The notes under the pieces are model-generated. The model made no database searches. It saw only the letters and a program-made list of their open reading frames with translations, and was not told the origin of the DNA. This document shows, one piece after another, positions 28,793 through 38,413 of a stretch of DNA of 64,000 nucleotides (position 1 is the stretch's first letter; each line of letters starts with the position of its first letter). Origin of the DNA: Bartonella tribocorum CIP 105476 (lineage in GTDB: Bacteria; Pseudomonadota; Alphaproteobacteria; Rhizobiales; Rhizobiaceae); assembly GCF_000196435.1 (NCBI RefSeq), contig NC_010161.1:124001-188000 (forward strand), given 5' to 3'. The position numbers and the translations under genes were made by a program.

Positions 28793-31480
28793 ATGACTCA
28801 CATTGATAGCTTTAATTGTCGCAGAATGTTAAATGTTGGTGGCAAAGAATATACTTATTATAGCTTGATCGAAGCGGAGAAGAATGGACTTGAAGGGATT
28901 TCGCGTTTGCCGTTTTCGATGAAAGTTATTCTCGAAAATTTATTGCGCTTTGAAGATGGGCGCACGGTTAAAAAAGAGGATATCCTCAATGTTGCTAAAT
29001 GGTTAAGCGACAAAGGGAGCGCAGGGGCAGAAATCGCCTACCGTCCTGCACGTGTTCTTATGCAAGACTTTACTGGTGTTCCGGCGGTTGTTGATCTTTC
29101 TGCAATGCGTGATGCTATGGTCAAACTTGGTGGTAACGCTGAAAAAATTAATCCTCTCATACCCGTTGATCTCGTCATTGATCACTCAGTTATTGTTGAT
29201 GATTTTGGCACTCCCATGGCTTTTAAGGAAAACGTTGAGCATGAATATGAGCGCAATGGTGAACGTTATCGTTTCCTGAAATGGGGACAACAAGCCTTTC
29301 AAAATTTTCGTGTTGTTCCTCCAGGTACGGGGATTTGTCATCAGGTTAACCTTGAATATTTAGCACAATGCGTGTGGATGAAGAGTGAAGAGGGGAATGA
29401 GACGGTTTATCCTGATACCTGCGTGGGAACTGATTCTCATACGACGATGGTCAATGGTTTGGGTGTTTTAGGTTGGGGTGTTGGTGGCATTGAAGCCGAA
29501 GCGGCAATGTTAGGCCAGCCCGTTTCTATGTTGTTACCTGAAGTGATTGGCTTTCGCTTAATAGGAAAACTTAAAGAAGGTGTAACTGCTACCGATCTCG
29601 TATTGACGGTGACCCAAATGCTCCGCCAAAAGGGTGTTGTTGGTAAATTTGTTGAATTTTTTGGCCCTGGTTTGGAGCATATGACGCTTGCTGATCGGGC
29701 GACGATTGGGAATATGGCACCTGAATATGGAGCAACCTGTGGCTTTTTTCCAATTGATAAAGAGACAGTACGTTATCTCAATATGACAGGGCGTGATGAA
29801 AATCGGATTGCCTTAGTGGAGGCTTACTCCAAAGCACAAGGGATGTGGCATGACGAAAGGGTGGCTAGTCCCATTTTTAGTGATACAATTGAATTAGATA
29901 TGGGAACCGTTGTTCCTTCGATGGCTGGTCCTAAACGTCCTGAAGGACGTATTGCATTGGAAAATGTTGGGCAAGGTTTTGAGAAGGCATTGGTTGAAGA
30001 CTATAAGAAAACTTCAGGACAAGATGAGCATTATCAGGTTGAAGGAGAAGAATATGAACTTAGTCACGGTGATGTGGTGATCGCTGCGATTACTTCCTGT
30101 ACAAATACATCGAATCCAAGTGTTCTTATTGCAGCAGGTCTTTTGGCACGAAATGCAGTGGCAAAAGGTCTCAAAAGCAAACCATGGGTAAAAACTTCCC
30201 TTGCACCTGGTTCACAAGTCGTTGAAGCTTACCTTAAAAATTCGGGTCTTCAAAAAGATTTAGATGCATTAGGATTTAACTTAGTAGGGTTTGGGTGCAC
30301 GACATGTATTGGAAATTCTGGTCCTTTGCATCCAGCTATTTCCAAAACGATTAATGACAATGGTGTCATTGCAGCTGCAGTTCTTTCAGGAAATCGTAAT
30401 TTTGAAGGACGTGTTTCCCCTGATGTGCAAGCGAATTATTTAGCTTCACCCCCATTAGTTGTTGCACATGCACTTGTCGGAACGGTGCGTAAAGATTTAA
30501 CCAAGGAGCCTCTTGGTGAAGATTCAGATGGTCAACCGATTTACTTGAGAGATATTTGGCCAACTTCTCAAGAAATACAGGCGTTTATCGAAGAAAATGT
30601 CACGCGTAAGGTTTTTGCCGAAAAATATGCAGATGTTTTTAAGGGAGATGAAAATTGGCAAAAAGTTCAAATCCCTACGGGGGCTACCTATTCTTGGGAT
30701 GAGCAATCCACCTATGTCCGTAATCCACCTTATTTTTATGATATGCAGAAAACGCCTAATGTCTTACCAGATATTAAGGATGCACGGATTTTAGGTTTGT
30801 TTGGTGATAAAATCACGACGGATCATATTTCTCCTGCTGGTTCTATTAAGGCAGCTTCTCCTGCTGGAAAGTATTTAATGGATCATGGTGTTCACGTGGC
30901 TGATTTTAATCAATATGGGACGCGTCGTGGGAATCATGAAGTTATGGTTCGTGGGACCTTTGCCAATATCCGCATTCGTAATTTCATGTTAGGAGAAGAT
31001 GGTCGAGAAGGAGGTTATACGGTTCATTATCCCTCAGCGATAGAACAAACCATTTACGATGCAGCCATGGCGTATAAACAAGAAGGTATTCCGCTCGTTG
31101 TTTTTGCGGGGATTGAATATGGCAATGGATCATCACGCGATTGGGCTGCCAAGGGAACCAATCTTCTTGGTATCAAAGCGGTGATTGTGCAATCTTTTGA
31201 AAGGATTCATCGTTCTAATCTTGTTGGTATGGGCATTGTCCCTTTTGTCTTTGGGGAGGGGTTAAGTTGGAAATCTTTAGGCTTAAAGGGCGATGAAAAG
31301 GTGACAATTGAAGGGATTCATAACTTGAAACCTCGTCAAAAGACTGTAGCGAAAATTACTTTTTCTGATGATACGGTAAAAACCGTTCCATTATTATGCC
31401 GTATTGATACGGAAGATGAGCTAGATTATTTGCATCATGGTGGAATTTTGCAATATGTTTTGCGTAAGCTAGCCATTTAA
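28793..31480 (+). CDS. acnA: Aconitate hydratase A
   Basis: This [4Fe-4S] enzyme of the citric acid cycle isomerises citrate to isocitrate. The 895-residue length is typical. Cluster ligands are in SCTNTSNP (about residue 440) and GCTTCIGNSG (about residue 506). The C-terminal swivel domain contains GNGSSRDWAAKG and the FERIHRSNLVGMG segment. The start is ATG 28793 (MTHIDSFNCRRML). It is divergent from ccmABCDG, a conserved neighbour in Rhizobiales. Iron limitation often controls aconitase in this group through Irr or RirA; I saw no clear operator. Confidence 0.97.
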   Translation: MTHIDSFNCRRMLNVGGKEYTYYSLIEAEKNGLEGISRLPFSMKVILENLLRFEDGRTVKKEDILNVAKWLSDKGSAGAEIAYRPARVLMQDFTGVPAVVDLSAMRDAMVKLGGNAEKINPLIPVDLVIDHSVIVDDFGTPMAFKENVEHEYERNGERYRFLKWGQQAFQNFRVVPPGTGICHQVNLEYLAQCVWMKSEEGNETVYPDTCVGTDSHTTMVNGLGVLGWGVGGIEAEAAMLGQPVSMLLPEVIGFRLIGKLKEGVTATDLVLTVTQMLRQKGVVGKFVEFFGPGLEHMTLADRATIGNMAPEYGATCGFFPIDKETVRYLNMTGRDENRIALVEAYSKAQGMWHDERVASPIFSDTIELDMGTVVPSMAGPKRPEGRIALENVGQGFEKALVEDYKKTSGQDEHYQVEGEEYELSHGDVVIAAITSCTNTSNPSVLIAAGLLARNAVAKGLKSKPWVKTSLAPGSQVVEAYLKNSGLQKDLDALGFNLVGFGCTTCIGNSGPLHPAISKTINDNGVIAAAVLSGNRNFEGRVSPDVQANYLASPPLVVAHALVGTVRKDLTKEPLGEDSDGQPIYLRDIWPTSQEIQAFIEENVTRKVFAEKYADVFKGDENWQKVQIPTGATYSWDEQSTYVRNPPYFYDMQKTPNVLPDIKDARILGLFGDKITTDHISPAGSIKAASPAGKYLMDHGVHVADFNQYGTRRGNHEVMVRGTFANIRIRNFMLGEDGREGGYTVHYPSAIEQTIYDAAMAYKQEGIPLVVFAGIEYGNGSSRDWAAKGTNLLGIKAVIVQSFERIHRSNLVGMGIVPFVFGEGLSWKSLGLKGDEKVTIEGIHNLKPRQKTVAKITFSDDTVKTVPLLCRIDTEDELDYLHHGGILQYVLRKLAI

Positions 31481-31721
31481 ATGCCTTTGTTTGTTGAAGA
31501 ATATCTTCAAACGATTAAGCTATAAAGTTGCCGATCAAAGAATTTGGCTTCGTTTTTTATGTCCGTCTTTGAAAATTTAATTGACGTTGGCTTTGACATT
31601 GCGCTATAGGTTACACAAGTTATAAGCAGCTTTATAGTTTTGCTTGAGTTAGGTTTGTTTACATTGGTAGAATTGTTATTGAGACTTATTTTACCAAGGT
31701 GTTGAAAGAGAGATTATATTT

Positions 31722-31988
31722 ATGGCGAATACACCTTCTGCTCGAAAAGCGGTGCGCAAGGTTGCAGCACGCACACAGGTTAATAAGGCCCGCCGTTCAC
31801 GCGTTCGTACTTTTATGCGTAAGTTTGATGATGCTTTAGCAGGGGGTGATAAGGCGTCTGCAGAAATTGCATTTAAGAATTTTGAGCCTGAGATTATGCG
31901 TGCGGTTTCTAAAGGGGTTTTTCATAAAAATACTGCTGCGAGGAAAGTATCGCGTTTAGCGAAACGTTTGAAGGCTCTCAGCGTTTAA
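31722..31988 (+). CDS. rpsT: 30S ribosomal protein S20
   Basis: This is a primary 16S rRNA-binding protein, 88 aa. The basic helical sequence with [13 protein letters not shown] at the start and [17 protein letters not shown] at the end is diagnostic. It is a single gene with its own terminator at 32013-32043. dnaA follows 713 bp later; the rpsT-dnaA neighbourhood is conserved in Rhizobiales. Confidence 0.97.
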   Translation: MANTPSARKAVRKVAARTQVNKARRSRVRTFMRKFDDALAGGDKASAEIAFKNFEPEIMRAVSKGVFHKNTAARKVSRLAKRLKALSV

Positions 31989-32012
31989 GCTTTTTCTATT
32001 TTATTAAGAAAT

Positions 32013-32043
32013 AAGCCAGTATCCGTAAGGGTACTGGCTTTTT
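32013..32043 (+). terminator. Rho-independent terminator of rpsT
   Basis: AAGCCAGTA (32013-32021) pairs with TACTGGCTT (32032-32040), extended by CC/GG next to a GTAA loop and followed by TTTATTTATT. This is a strong, conventional terminator 25 bp after the rpsT stop. Confidence 0.9.
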
Positions 32044-32135
32044 ATTTATTGTTTCAAAAAGTTTCTATTGAAAACAAGAATCGATAACGATTCTCCTCTT
32101 GAAAAAGGAGAGAAAGTTTATAGGGGGGAGTATGG

Positions 32136-32156
32136 TTATCCACAAGCTTTGTGGAT
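32136..32156 (+). promoter_or_regulatory. DnaA box in a palindrome upstream of dnaA
   Basis: TTATCCACA (32136-32144) is a perfect consensus DnaA box. It is half of a palindrome, ATCCACAA-GCT-TTGTGGAT (32138-32156), whose other arm is a weaker box. A pyrimidine-rich AT tract follows (about 32157-32215). It could mediate dnaA autoregulation or belong to a replication origin. Equally, the hairpin plus TTTTT could be a terminator. Only one full consensus box was seen, so origin status is not supported on this alone. The rest of 31989-32701 shows no credible gene. Confidence 0.5.
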
Positions 32157-32701
32157 TTTTACAGAGTCTTTTTTGTCAAGCATTTTATTTTTTTTTTTTA
32201 ATCTGAAGAGATTCTTTAATGATTGGTAAATTCAGAGAAAAAAAATGAATTGAATCAATAATTTTTCTCATTCCTCATTGAAATAAGCATTTTTATAACA
32301 TTTTTTTGGGGCTTTTGACTTTATTTTGACCTCTTGCATTTTACCTCTGCTGTTTTGTATGGTTCTTTTGAAGACTAAAAAGCATGAAGGGGTCATATCA
32401 GCGCATTATCCTGTATTTTTTGAATATAAGATGCTTTGGTTTGAGGCTTTTTGAGGCTTTTGTGTTGGGTAGTTTTTTTGATGATTTTTTTAGTTTCTTT
32501 AATTGGTATGTTTACCATTGTAGAAGGGTGGGTCATATCATGAATACAAGTAAATCTTATTGGTCATCTTTGTTGGTGGAGTTGTGATGATTCTATCCTA
32601 GGGGAGGGTGAGTAATCTTATTTGGGGTAGGGCGTTTTGCCTTCGCTGGATTTGTTTCAGCTGTTTGGCAGGACAGAATTTTATTTTTATCGGGATGGAA
32701 G

Positions 32702-34273
32702 ATGGTGGATAAATTGAACTCTAAAGCTAGTTCCTTTAAAAGGGTTTCGGTGAATATCCTGTCGGCAGAGAACATAATAAAGAATAGGATGACGGAGGGT
32801 GATGGGGTTGTTTGTAGAAATGTTTCTGTAGGGTATTCTATTGTTTCAGAGGAGGAGAGTGCGGCGGCTTTTATACGTGTTATGGCGCAATTAAAGGCGC
32901 AGGTTGGTGTTGAGGCTTATACCAGTTGGTTTGGTCGTGTGAAACTTGCTGAGTATAGTCATACTCTTGTAAAGCTTTCTGTTCCTACGGCTTTTTTACG
33001 TTCGTGGATTAATAATCACTATGGTTCTCTTTTGACTCATTTATGGAAACAAGAGAACTCAGCAATTCTTCGTGTTGAAGTCATCGTTCGCGGTATGGAA
33101 CGCGTTTCCAGAGATGTTGTTTGTAAAACAAGTGCACCTTCTATTGTGTTGGAGGAGCAGGCAACTTCATCTTTTGTTGAGAGTTGTGCAGAGCATTCAG
33201 TCAAGAGTTCTCAAGCGGGGGTTTTTGGATCTCCCCTTGATTCTCGTTATACTTTTGAAAGTTTTGTTGAGGGGGCTTCTAATCGCGTTGCTTTAGCGGC
33301 AGCACGTTCAATTGCGGAGGGACATAAAAGTGCTTTGCGTTTTAACCCTCTTTTTATTCATGCGTCTGTTGGTTTAGGAAAAACGCATTTGCTTCAAGCG
33401 ATTGCCGCTTCTGCATTGAAGCGTTTAACGTCTGCGCGTGTTATTTATTTGACTGCTGAATATTTTATGTGGCGTTTTGCAACAGCTATTCGTGATAATG
33501 ATGCTCTTTCTTTTAAAGAACAGCTTCGCGATATCGACCTTTTGATTATTGATGATATGCAGTTTTTGCAGGGTAAGTCGATACAACATGAATTTTGCCA
33601 TTTGCTTAATATGTTGCTTGATAGTGCAAAACAGGTTGTTGTCGCTGCAGATCGCCCACCAGCAGAATTAGAATCGCTTGATCTTCGTGTTCGGTCTCGT
33701 CTTCAGGGAGGAGTTTCTCTTGAAATTGAAGCACCGGATTATGAAATGCGTTTACAAATGTTGCGTCAGCGGTTAAAGGTGGCGCAGCAAGATGATGGCA
33801 TGATATCCATTTCTGATGATGTCTTGGAATATATTGCGAAAACGGTTTTAGGGTCGGGGCGTGATATCGAAGGCGCATTTAACCAGCTCTTATTTCGTCA
33901 ATCTTTTGAATCTAATTTATCTTTAGAACGGATTGATGAGTTATTAGGCCACTTGACCCGTCCAGGTGAACCTAAGCGCATTCGGATTGAAGAAATTCAG
34001 CGTACGGTAGCGCGCCATTATAACGTTTCTAAACAGGACTTGTTATCTAATCGTCGAACACGTACGGTTGTGAAGCCACGACAAGTTGCAATGTATTTAG
34101 CAAAAGTATTAACGCCTCGCTCATTGCCAGAAATAGGACGCCGTTTTGGTGGGCGTGATCATACAACAGTTTTACATGCTGTGCGTAAAATTGAAGATTT
34201 AGTTTGTGGTGATCAGACCTTGGCCAAGGAACTCGAATTGCTGAAGCGGTTGATTGGAGAACAGGCTGTATAG
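32702..34273 (+). CDS. dnaA: Chromosomal replication initiator DnaA
   Basis: DnaA is the AAA+ protein that opens the replication origin. Domain I covers about residues 55-120 ([20 protein letters not shown]). A variable linker follows, then the AAA+ core with Walker [12 protein letters not shown] (about 220), Walker [14 protein letters not shown] and sensor VVVAADRPP. Domain IV has the DnaA-box recognition signature [14 protein letters not shown] (about 480). It is 523 aa from ATG 32702. A start at ATG 32789 (MTEGDGVV), 29 codons later, is also possible, since the extra N-terminus is not conserved. dnaN and recF follow on the same strand. Confidence 0.96.
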   Translation: MVDKLNSKASSFKRVSVNILSAENIIKNRMTEGDGVVCRNVSVGYSIVSEEESAAAFIRVMAQLKAQVGVEAYTSWFGRVKLAEYSHTLVKLSVPTAFLRSWINNHYGSLLTHLWKQENSAILRVEVIVRGMERVSRDVVCKTSAPSIVLEEQATSSFVESCAEHSVKSSQAGVFGSPLDSRYTFESFVEGASNRVALAAARSIAEGHKSALRFNPLFIHASVGLGKTHLLQAIAASALKRLTSARVIYLTAEYFMWRFATAIRDNDALSFKEQLRDIDLLIIDDMQFLQGKSIQHEFCHLLNMLLDSAKQVVVAADRPPAELESLDLRVRSRLQGGVSLEIEAPDYEMRLQMLRQRLKVAQQDDGMISISDDVLEYIAKTVLGSGRDIEGAFNQLLFRQSFESNLSLERIDELLGHLTRPGEPKRIRIEEIQRTVARHYNVSKQDLLSNRRTRTVVKPRQVAMYLAKVLTPRSLPEIGRRFGGRDHTTVLHAVRKIEDLVCGDQTLAKELELLKRLIGEQAV

Positions 34274-34462
34274 CGCTTACCATTTCTTTCTTTGAGGAAA
34301 CTTTAAAGAATTTAATGAGAGGATTTGTTTTTTCTTATTGCAGGAGTGACTTGCCATTTTAAAAGAGGTTTAATAGACTCTAGCAAGCGATTCTCTAAAA
34401 AGGATCTGTTATTTTAATTCTAAGGAATTCTTATAGTTTTTGGTAAATCATACGGGGCTTTT

Positions 34463-35584
34463 ATGCGTATTACAGTGGATCGCAATCAATTTCTCAAGTC
34501 TCTTGGTCGTGTTCACCGTGTGGTAGAACGCCGTAATACTGTTCCTATTTTATCGAATGTGCTCATTGATGCAGAAAATGGCCATGTGCAGTTAAAGACA
34601 ACAGATCTTGATTTAGAGGTTACAGAATCCTTTACAGTCAATGTCGAGCACGCTGGAGCAACCACTGTTCCGGCACATTTGCTCTATGATATCATTCGGA
34701 AACTTCCTGATGGCAATGAAATTGTATTATCCGTCGATGAGAATCAAGCAAGTACAATGTCCGTTGTTTCGGGTTGTGTACATTTCCAACTTCAATGTCT
34801 GCCAAAAGCAGATTTTCCAGAGTCGCTTCCTGGACAGTTTGGTTATCGCTTTTCTCTGTCTGCATCTGGGTTGAAACATTTACTTGATTGTACGCAATTT
34901 GCCATTTCTACTGAAGAAACCCGCTATTATCTGAATGGTATTTACTTCCATGTTATTAATGATGATGTTTTGAAGCTGCGTTTGGTTGCAACTGATGGTC
35001 ATCGTTTGGCACAAGTTGAGATGGAAGCTCCTTCAGGCGTCGAAGGAATGCCCGGTGTTATCGTTCCTCGTAAAGCTGTAGGAGAGTTGCAAAAACTTCT
35101 TTCAGAAGAAAATGATGGTGATGTATGTATAGAGCTTTCAGAGACAAAGATTCGTTTTTCTGTAGGTTCTGTGATTTTTACATCAAAGTTAATTGATGGA
35201 ACATTTCCAGATTATCAACGTGTTATTCCTCTTGGCAATGATAAAGAATTAGTTGTTAATAGACAGGATTTTTCTTCTGCAGTTGATCGTGTTTCAACGA
35301 TTTCAAGTGATCGGGGGCGTGCAGTTAAGTTAACGATTGAGCATGGACAGTTAAGGCTTGTTGTTAATAGTCCTGATTCGGGTAGTGCGGAAGATCAATT
35401 ATCCGTAACTTACTCATCTGAACCGCTTGAGATAGGGTTTAATTCACGTTATCTTTTAGATATTGCTGGGCAGCTTTCAAGCGATGAGATGGTTTTCATG
35501 TTGGCTGAAGCTGGAGCGCCAGCTCTGATTCGTGATAATGATGATGCGGATGTACTCTATGTGCTGATGCCTATTCGCGTTTAG
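34463..35584 (+). CDS. dnaN: DNA polymerase III sliding clamp
   Basis: DnaN is the ring-shaped beta clamp that tethers DNA polymerase III to DNA. At 373 aa it has three repeated clamp folds; conserved features include VERRNTVPILSNVLI near the start, the LVATDGHRLAQ segment of domain 2 and YVLMPIRV at the C-terminus, the expected end. ATG 34463 (MRITVDRNQF). It lies 189 bp after dnaA and immediately before recF. Confidence 0.97.
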   Translation: MRITVDRNQFLKSLGRVHRVVERRNTVPILSNVLIDAENGHVQLKTTDLDLEVTESFTVNVEHAGATTVPAHLLYDIIRKLPDGNEIVLSVDENQASTMSVVSGCVHFQLQCLPKADFPESLPGQFGYRFSLSASGLKHLLDCTQFAISTEETRYYLNGIYFHVINDDVLKLRLVATDGHRLAQVEMEAPSGVEGMPGVIVPRKAVGELQKLLSEENDGDVCIELSETKIRFSVGSVIFTSKLIDGTFPDYQRVIPLGNDKELVVNRQDFSSAVDRVSTISSDRGRAVKLTIEHGQLRLVVNSPDSGSAEDQLSVTYSSEPLEIGFNSRYLLDIAGQLSSDEMVFMLAEAGAPALIRDNDDADVLYVLMPIRV

Positions 35585-35604
35585 GGGCAATTGTTTTGCA
35601 ATGC

Positions 35605-36738
35605 ATGGAAAGTCATGTGCACAAAGTGTCTGTGAGGCAGCTGAAGCTTTTACGTTATCGCAATTATTCTTTTTTTAATATTCATTTTTCGGGTCAGCAT
35701 GTGGTTTTTACTGGCCACAACGGTGCTGGTAAGACAAATCTTTTAGAGGCGTTATCTTTTCTTTCTCCAGGTCGTGGTTTGCGACGGGCTGCATATTCTG
35801 ACATTAGCTTTATAGATGGAGGCGGTGAAGGATTTGTTGTATTTGCATGTCTTGAATGTGCTCTTTATGGTGAAGTAAAGATCGGTACTGCTTTGGAGGT
35901 TAGCGATAACAGTCGAAAGGTCCATATTGATGGTGTGAATGAGCCAAGTGATTGCTTAACAGATTATTGCCATATTAGTATATTAACACCATCTATGGAT
36001 GGTCTTTTTACAGGTCCTTCGCTTGAGCGCCGACGTTTTTTGGATCGTATGGTTTTGGCGATTGATCCTTTGCATAGTCGTCGTATAGCTGATTATGATA
36101 AGACGATGCGTGCACGGAATCGTTTATTTTTGGATGGCAATGAAGACAATGCTTGGTTTAATGCTTTAGAAAAGCAGATGGCAGAATTAGCGACAGCTAT
36201 TTCCGCGGCGCGTATTGATGTTATTCGACTTTTAAATGACATGTTTACACAAATGCCATCTCAGATACCTTTTCCACGCGCTTTTTTGCAAATTGATGGT
36301 TTTTTAGAAACAGCTCTTGGTGATATATCAGCGACTGAAGTTGAAGAGCAATTTTGTGATTTGTTGCGGCGTAATCGCGCAATGGATCGTGCTGCTGGAC
36401 GGACATTAGAAGGACCACATCGCACAGATTTACAAGTTTTTTATGCGGATAAAAATAGAGCAGCAACGTCTTGTTCAACAGGTGAACAAAAAGCGCTACT
36501 GACAGGTTTGGTTTTATGTCATGCACGTCTAACAGGTATGATATCACAAAGGGCTCCCATTCTGCTTCTTGATGAAATGGCAGCGCATCTTGATTCACAT
36601 CGACGTGCTGCTTTATTTGATATTCTTGATGATTTATCTGTGCAAACATTTATGACAGGAACGGACCGTCTTTTATTTGATGACTTAAAAGGACGCGCAG
36701 AATTTTTTGAGATTAAGGATGGCGCTTTATTGCTGTAA
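35605..36738 (+). CDS. recF: DNA repair and recombination protein RecF
   Basis: This SMC-like ATPase loads RecA at single-strand gaps with RecO and RecR. Walker A is GHNGAGKTN (about residue 36) and the signature region is CSTGEQKALLTGLVL. Walker B is ILLLDEMAAHLD. The length, about 377 aa, is normal. I start at ATG 35605 (MESHVHK). A TTG three codons earlier has AGGGG at a better distance (8 nt) and may be the real start. It lies 20 bp after dnaN, so the two are probably co-transcribed. Confidence 0.95.
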   Translation: MESHVHKVSVRQLKLLRYRNYSFFNIHFSGQHVVFTGHNGAGKTNLLEALSFLSPGRGLRRAAYSDISFIDGGGEGFVVFACLECALYGEVKIGTALEVSDNSRKVHIDGVNEPSDCLTDYCHISILTPSMDGLFTGPSLERRRFLDRMVLAIDPLHSRRIADYDKTMRARNRLFLDGNEDNAWFNALEKQMAELATAISAARIDVIRLLNDMFTQMPSQIPFPRAFLQIDGFLETALGDISATEVEEQFCDLLRRNRAMDRAAGRTLEGPHRTDLQVFYADKNRAATSCSTGEQKALLTGLVLCHARLTGMISQRAPILLLDEMAAHLDSHRRAALFDILDDLSVQTFMTGTDRLLFDDLKGRAEFFEIKDGALLL

Positions 36739-36791
36739 AAAACATGCTACATATTTTTTAATAAGTGGTGGTTGAGAATAAAAGGCTTAAT

Positions 36792-37241
36792 ATGTCTGTT
36801 ATGATAACGATTTTAAATGGTCCTAATTTAAATTTTCTGGGTCAACGTGAGCCAAAAATTTATGGAACTGAAACTTTAGAAGATATTGAAAAAAATTGCA
36901 GAGAATGGGCGAAAAGAGCTGATGTTATCATCAATTTTTATCAAAGTAACTATGAGGGTCAGCTAGTAGAATGGATACAGGAAGCAATAGGGCTAAGCTC
37001 TGGATTGATCATCAACCCTGCGGCTTACAGTCATACATCTGTTGCGCTTCTTGATGCTCTAAAAATGTTTTCAGGTCCGAAAGTAGAAGTTCATTTATCC
37101 CATATTTATCGACGTGAAGCTTTTCGCCATCATTCTTATACATCTATAGGTGTAGACGCCATCATAAGTGGATGTGGAAGTGATGGATATCGGTTTGCGC
37201 TTGAATATATTGCAAAACAATTAATAAATTGTAAAAGGTGA
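36792..37241 (+). CDS. aroQ: Type II 3-dehydroquinate dehydratase
   Basis: AroQ converts 3-dehydroquinate to 3-dehydroshikimate in aromatic amino-acid synthesis. The 149-residue product has the type II signature ILNGPNLNFLGQREP with the active-site Asn and Arg. The catalytic Tyr is in the PKIYG loop; INPAAYSHTSVAL and the histidine in EVHLSHIYRRE are also typical. ATG 36792 (MSVMITILNGPN) has AAGG upstream. The nine-codon extension from 36765 is not conserved. It lies 53 bp after recF. Confidence 0.95.
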   Translation: MSVMITILNGPNLNFLGQREPKIYGTETLEDIEKNCREWAKRADVIINFYQSNYEGQLVEWIQEAIGLSSGLIINPAAYSHTSVALLDALKMFSGPKVEVHLSHIYRREAFRHHSYTSIGVDAIISGCGSDGYRFALEYIAKQLINCKR

Positions 37242-37366
37242 AAGAATAAGCGTTGGATAAGAGTAATACAGGCATTGAATTCACTTGATAATTATTTTCA
37301 AATCTGTACAATATGAGGTATTATATTTATGACAATTTTTAGTGCGTATGACGGGGGTAAATAAAG

Positions 37367-38338
37367 ATGAGAAGCTTTGTTAGACAATTAGAAATGCTTA
37401 TGATTTTAGGGGGAGCACTGCTTTTGTCTGGTTGTAAAATGGATGTCCTTCAGCCGTCAGGTTATGTCGCACGTCAACAGCTCATTTTGATTGTTGCTTG
37501 TGTGGTTGTTATGCTTTGCGTTGTCATTCCAGTTATGGTGAGTGTAGTATTTTTAGCGATAAAATATCGCGCATCGAATACGAAAGCGAACTATTCTCCT
37601 GATTGGGCGCATTCAAATAAAATTGAAGCAGTAATGTGGGGTATTCCAATTGTAATCGTAATGGTTTTAGGTTCATTAACAGCTTATTATACCTATAAGC
37701 TTGAGCCTACAAATCCTCTTCCAGTAGAGGTTGTGGGTGAAGGAGAGCCATTGCAGATTGATGCTGTAGCTCTTGATTGGAAATGGGTTTTTATTTATCC
37801 TCAATATGGTGTTGCATCGATCAATGAAATCTACGCACCTAAAGGACGTCAAGTTTTATTGCAATTGACGTCAGAAAATTCTGTCAATGCCTTTTGGGTT
37901 CCTAAATTGGGTACGGTTCTTTATGCTATGCCGCAGATGAATGCTAAGTTGCATTTGGTCGCTGAAGAACAGGGAGTATTCAAAGGAACCTCGGCAAATT
38001 ACAGCGGTGATGGTTTTTCAGGGATGCGGTTTAAGTGGCATTCTGTGTCTTCGCAGGATTTTGAGGATTGGATTGTGAAAGCTCGGGCTAATGGTCGAGT
38101 TCTTGATCGTACATCTTATCGTCAACTTTCTATTGCGCCTCGTATGGGTGATATTGCTGCGAAGGAAAAAGATGCTGAAGTTCGTTATTTTGCGCCTGTT
38201 GAGAAGCGGCTTTACTATCGTATTGTTAATCGGTGTGTCGACGAAAATACGGTATGTAATGAAGATTTAATGAAGCGTGCTGCTGCTCAGACACTGTGGG
38301 GTGCACTGTGTTCAGTATTTGATCCTGATGTTATTTAA
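37367..38338 (+). CDS. cyoA: Cytochrome o ubiquinol oxidase subunit II
   Basis: Subunit II of the bo3-type quinol oxidase in the inner membrane. It is a lipoprotein, with lipobox LLSGC giving Cys23 as the acylated residue, then two membrane helices (about 40-65 and 85-107) and a periplasmic cupredoxin-like domain that has lost the CuA ligands, as in quinol oxidases. WKWVFIYPQYGVASINE and FSGMRFKWHSVS are characteristic. 323 aa, ATG 37367. First gene of cyoABCD. Confidence 0.95.
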   Translation: MRSFVRQLEMLMILGGALLLSGCKMDVLQPSGYVARQQLILIVACVVVMLCVVIPVMVSVVFLAIKYRASNTKANYSPDWAHSNKIEAVMWGIPIVIVMVLGSLTAYYTYKLEPTNPLPVEVVGEGEPLQIDAVALDWKWVFIYPQYGVASINEIYAPKGRQVLLQLTSENSVNAFWVPKLGTVLYAMPQMNAKLHLVAEEQGVFKGTSANYSGDGFSGMRFKWHSVSSQDFEDWIVKARANGRVLDRTSYRQLSIAPRMGDIAAKEKDAEVRYFAPVEKRLYYRIVNRCVDENTVCNEDLMKRAAAQTLWGALCSVFDPDVI

Positions 38339-38413
38339 AGGATCAATAGGGAAAGAGCCCTTTTAATATAAGGTTTCTTTTAAACTTGAATTTCATTTGA
38401 AATGGGTTGAAAA

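Noticed and set aside
32384..32587. Possible small gene between rpsT and dnaA
   Set aside because: 67 codons, Phe-rich only because of the T-rich DNA, no ribosome binding site and no family.
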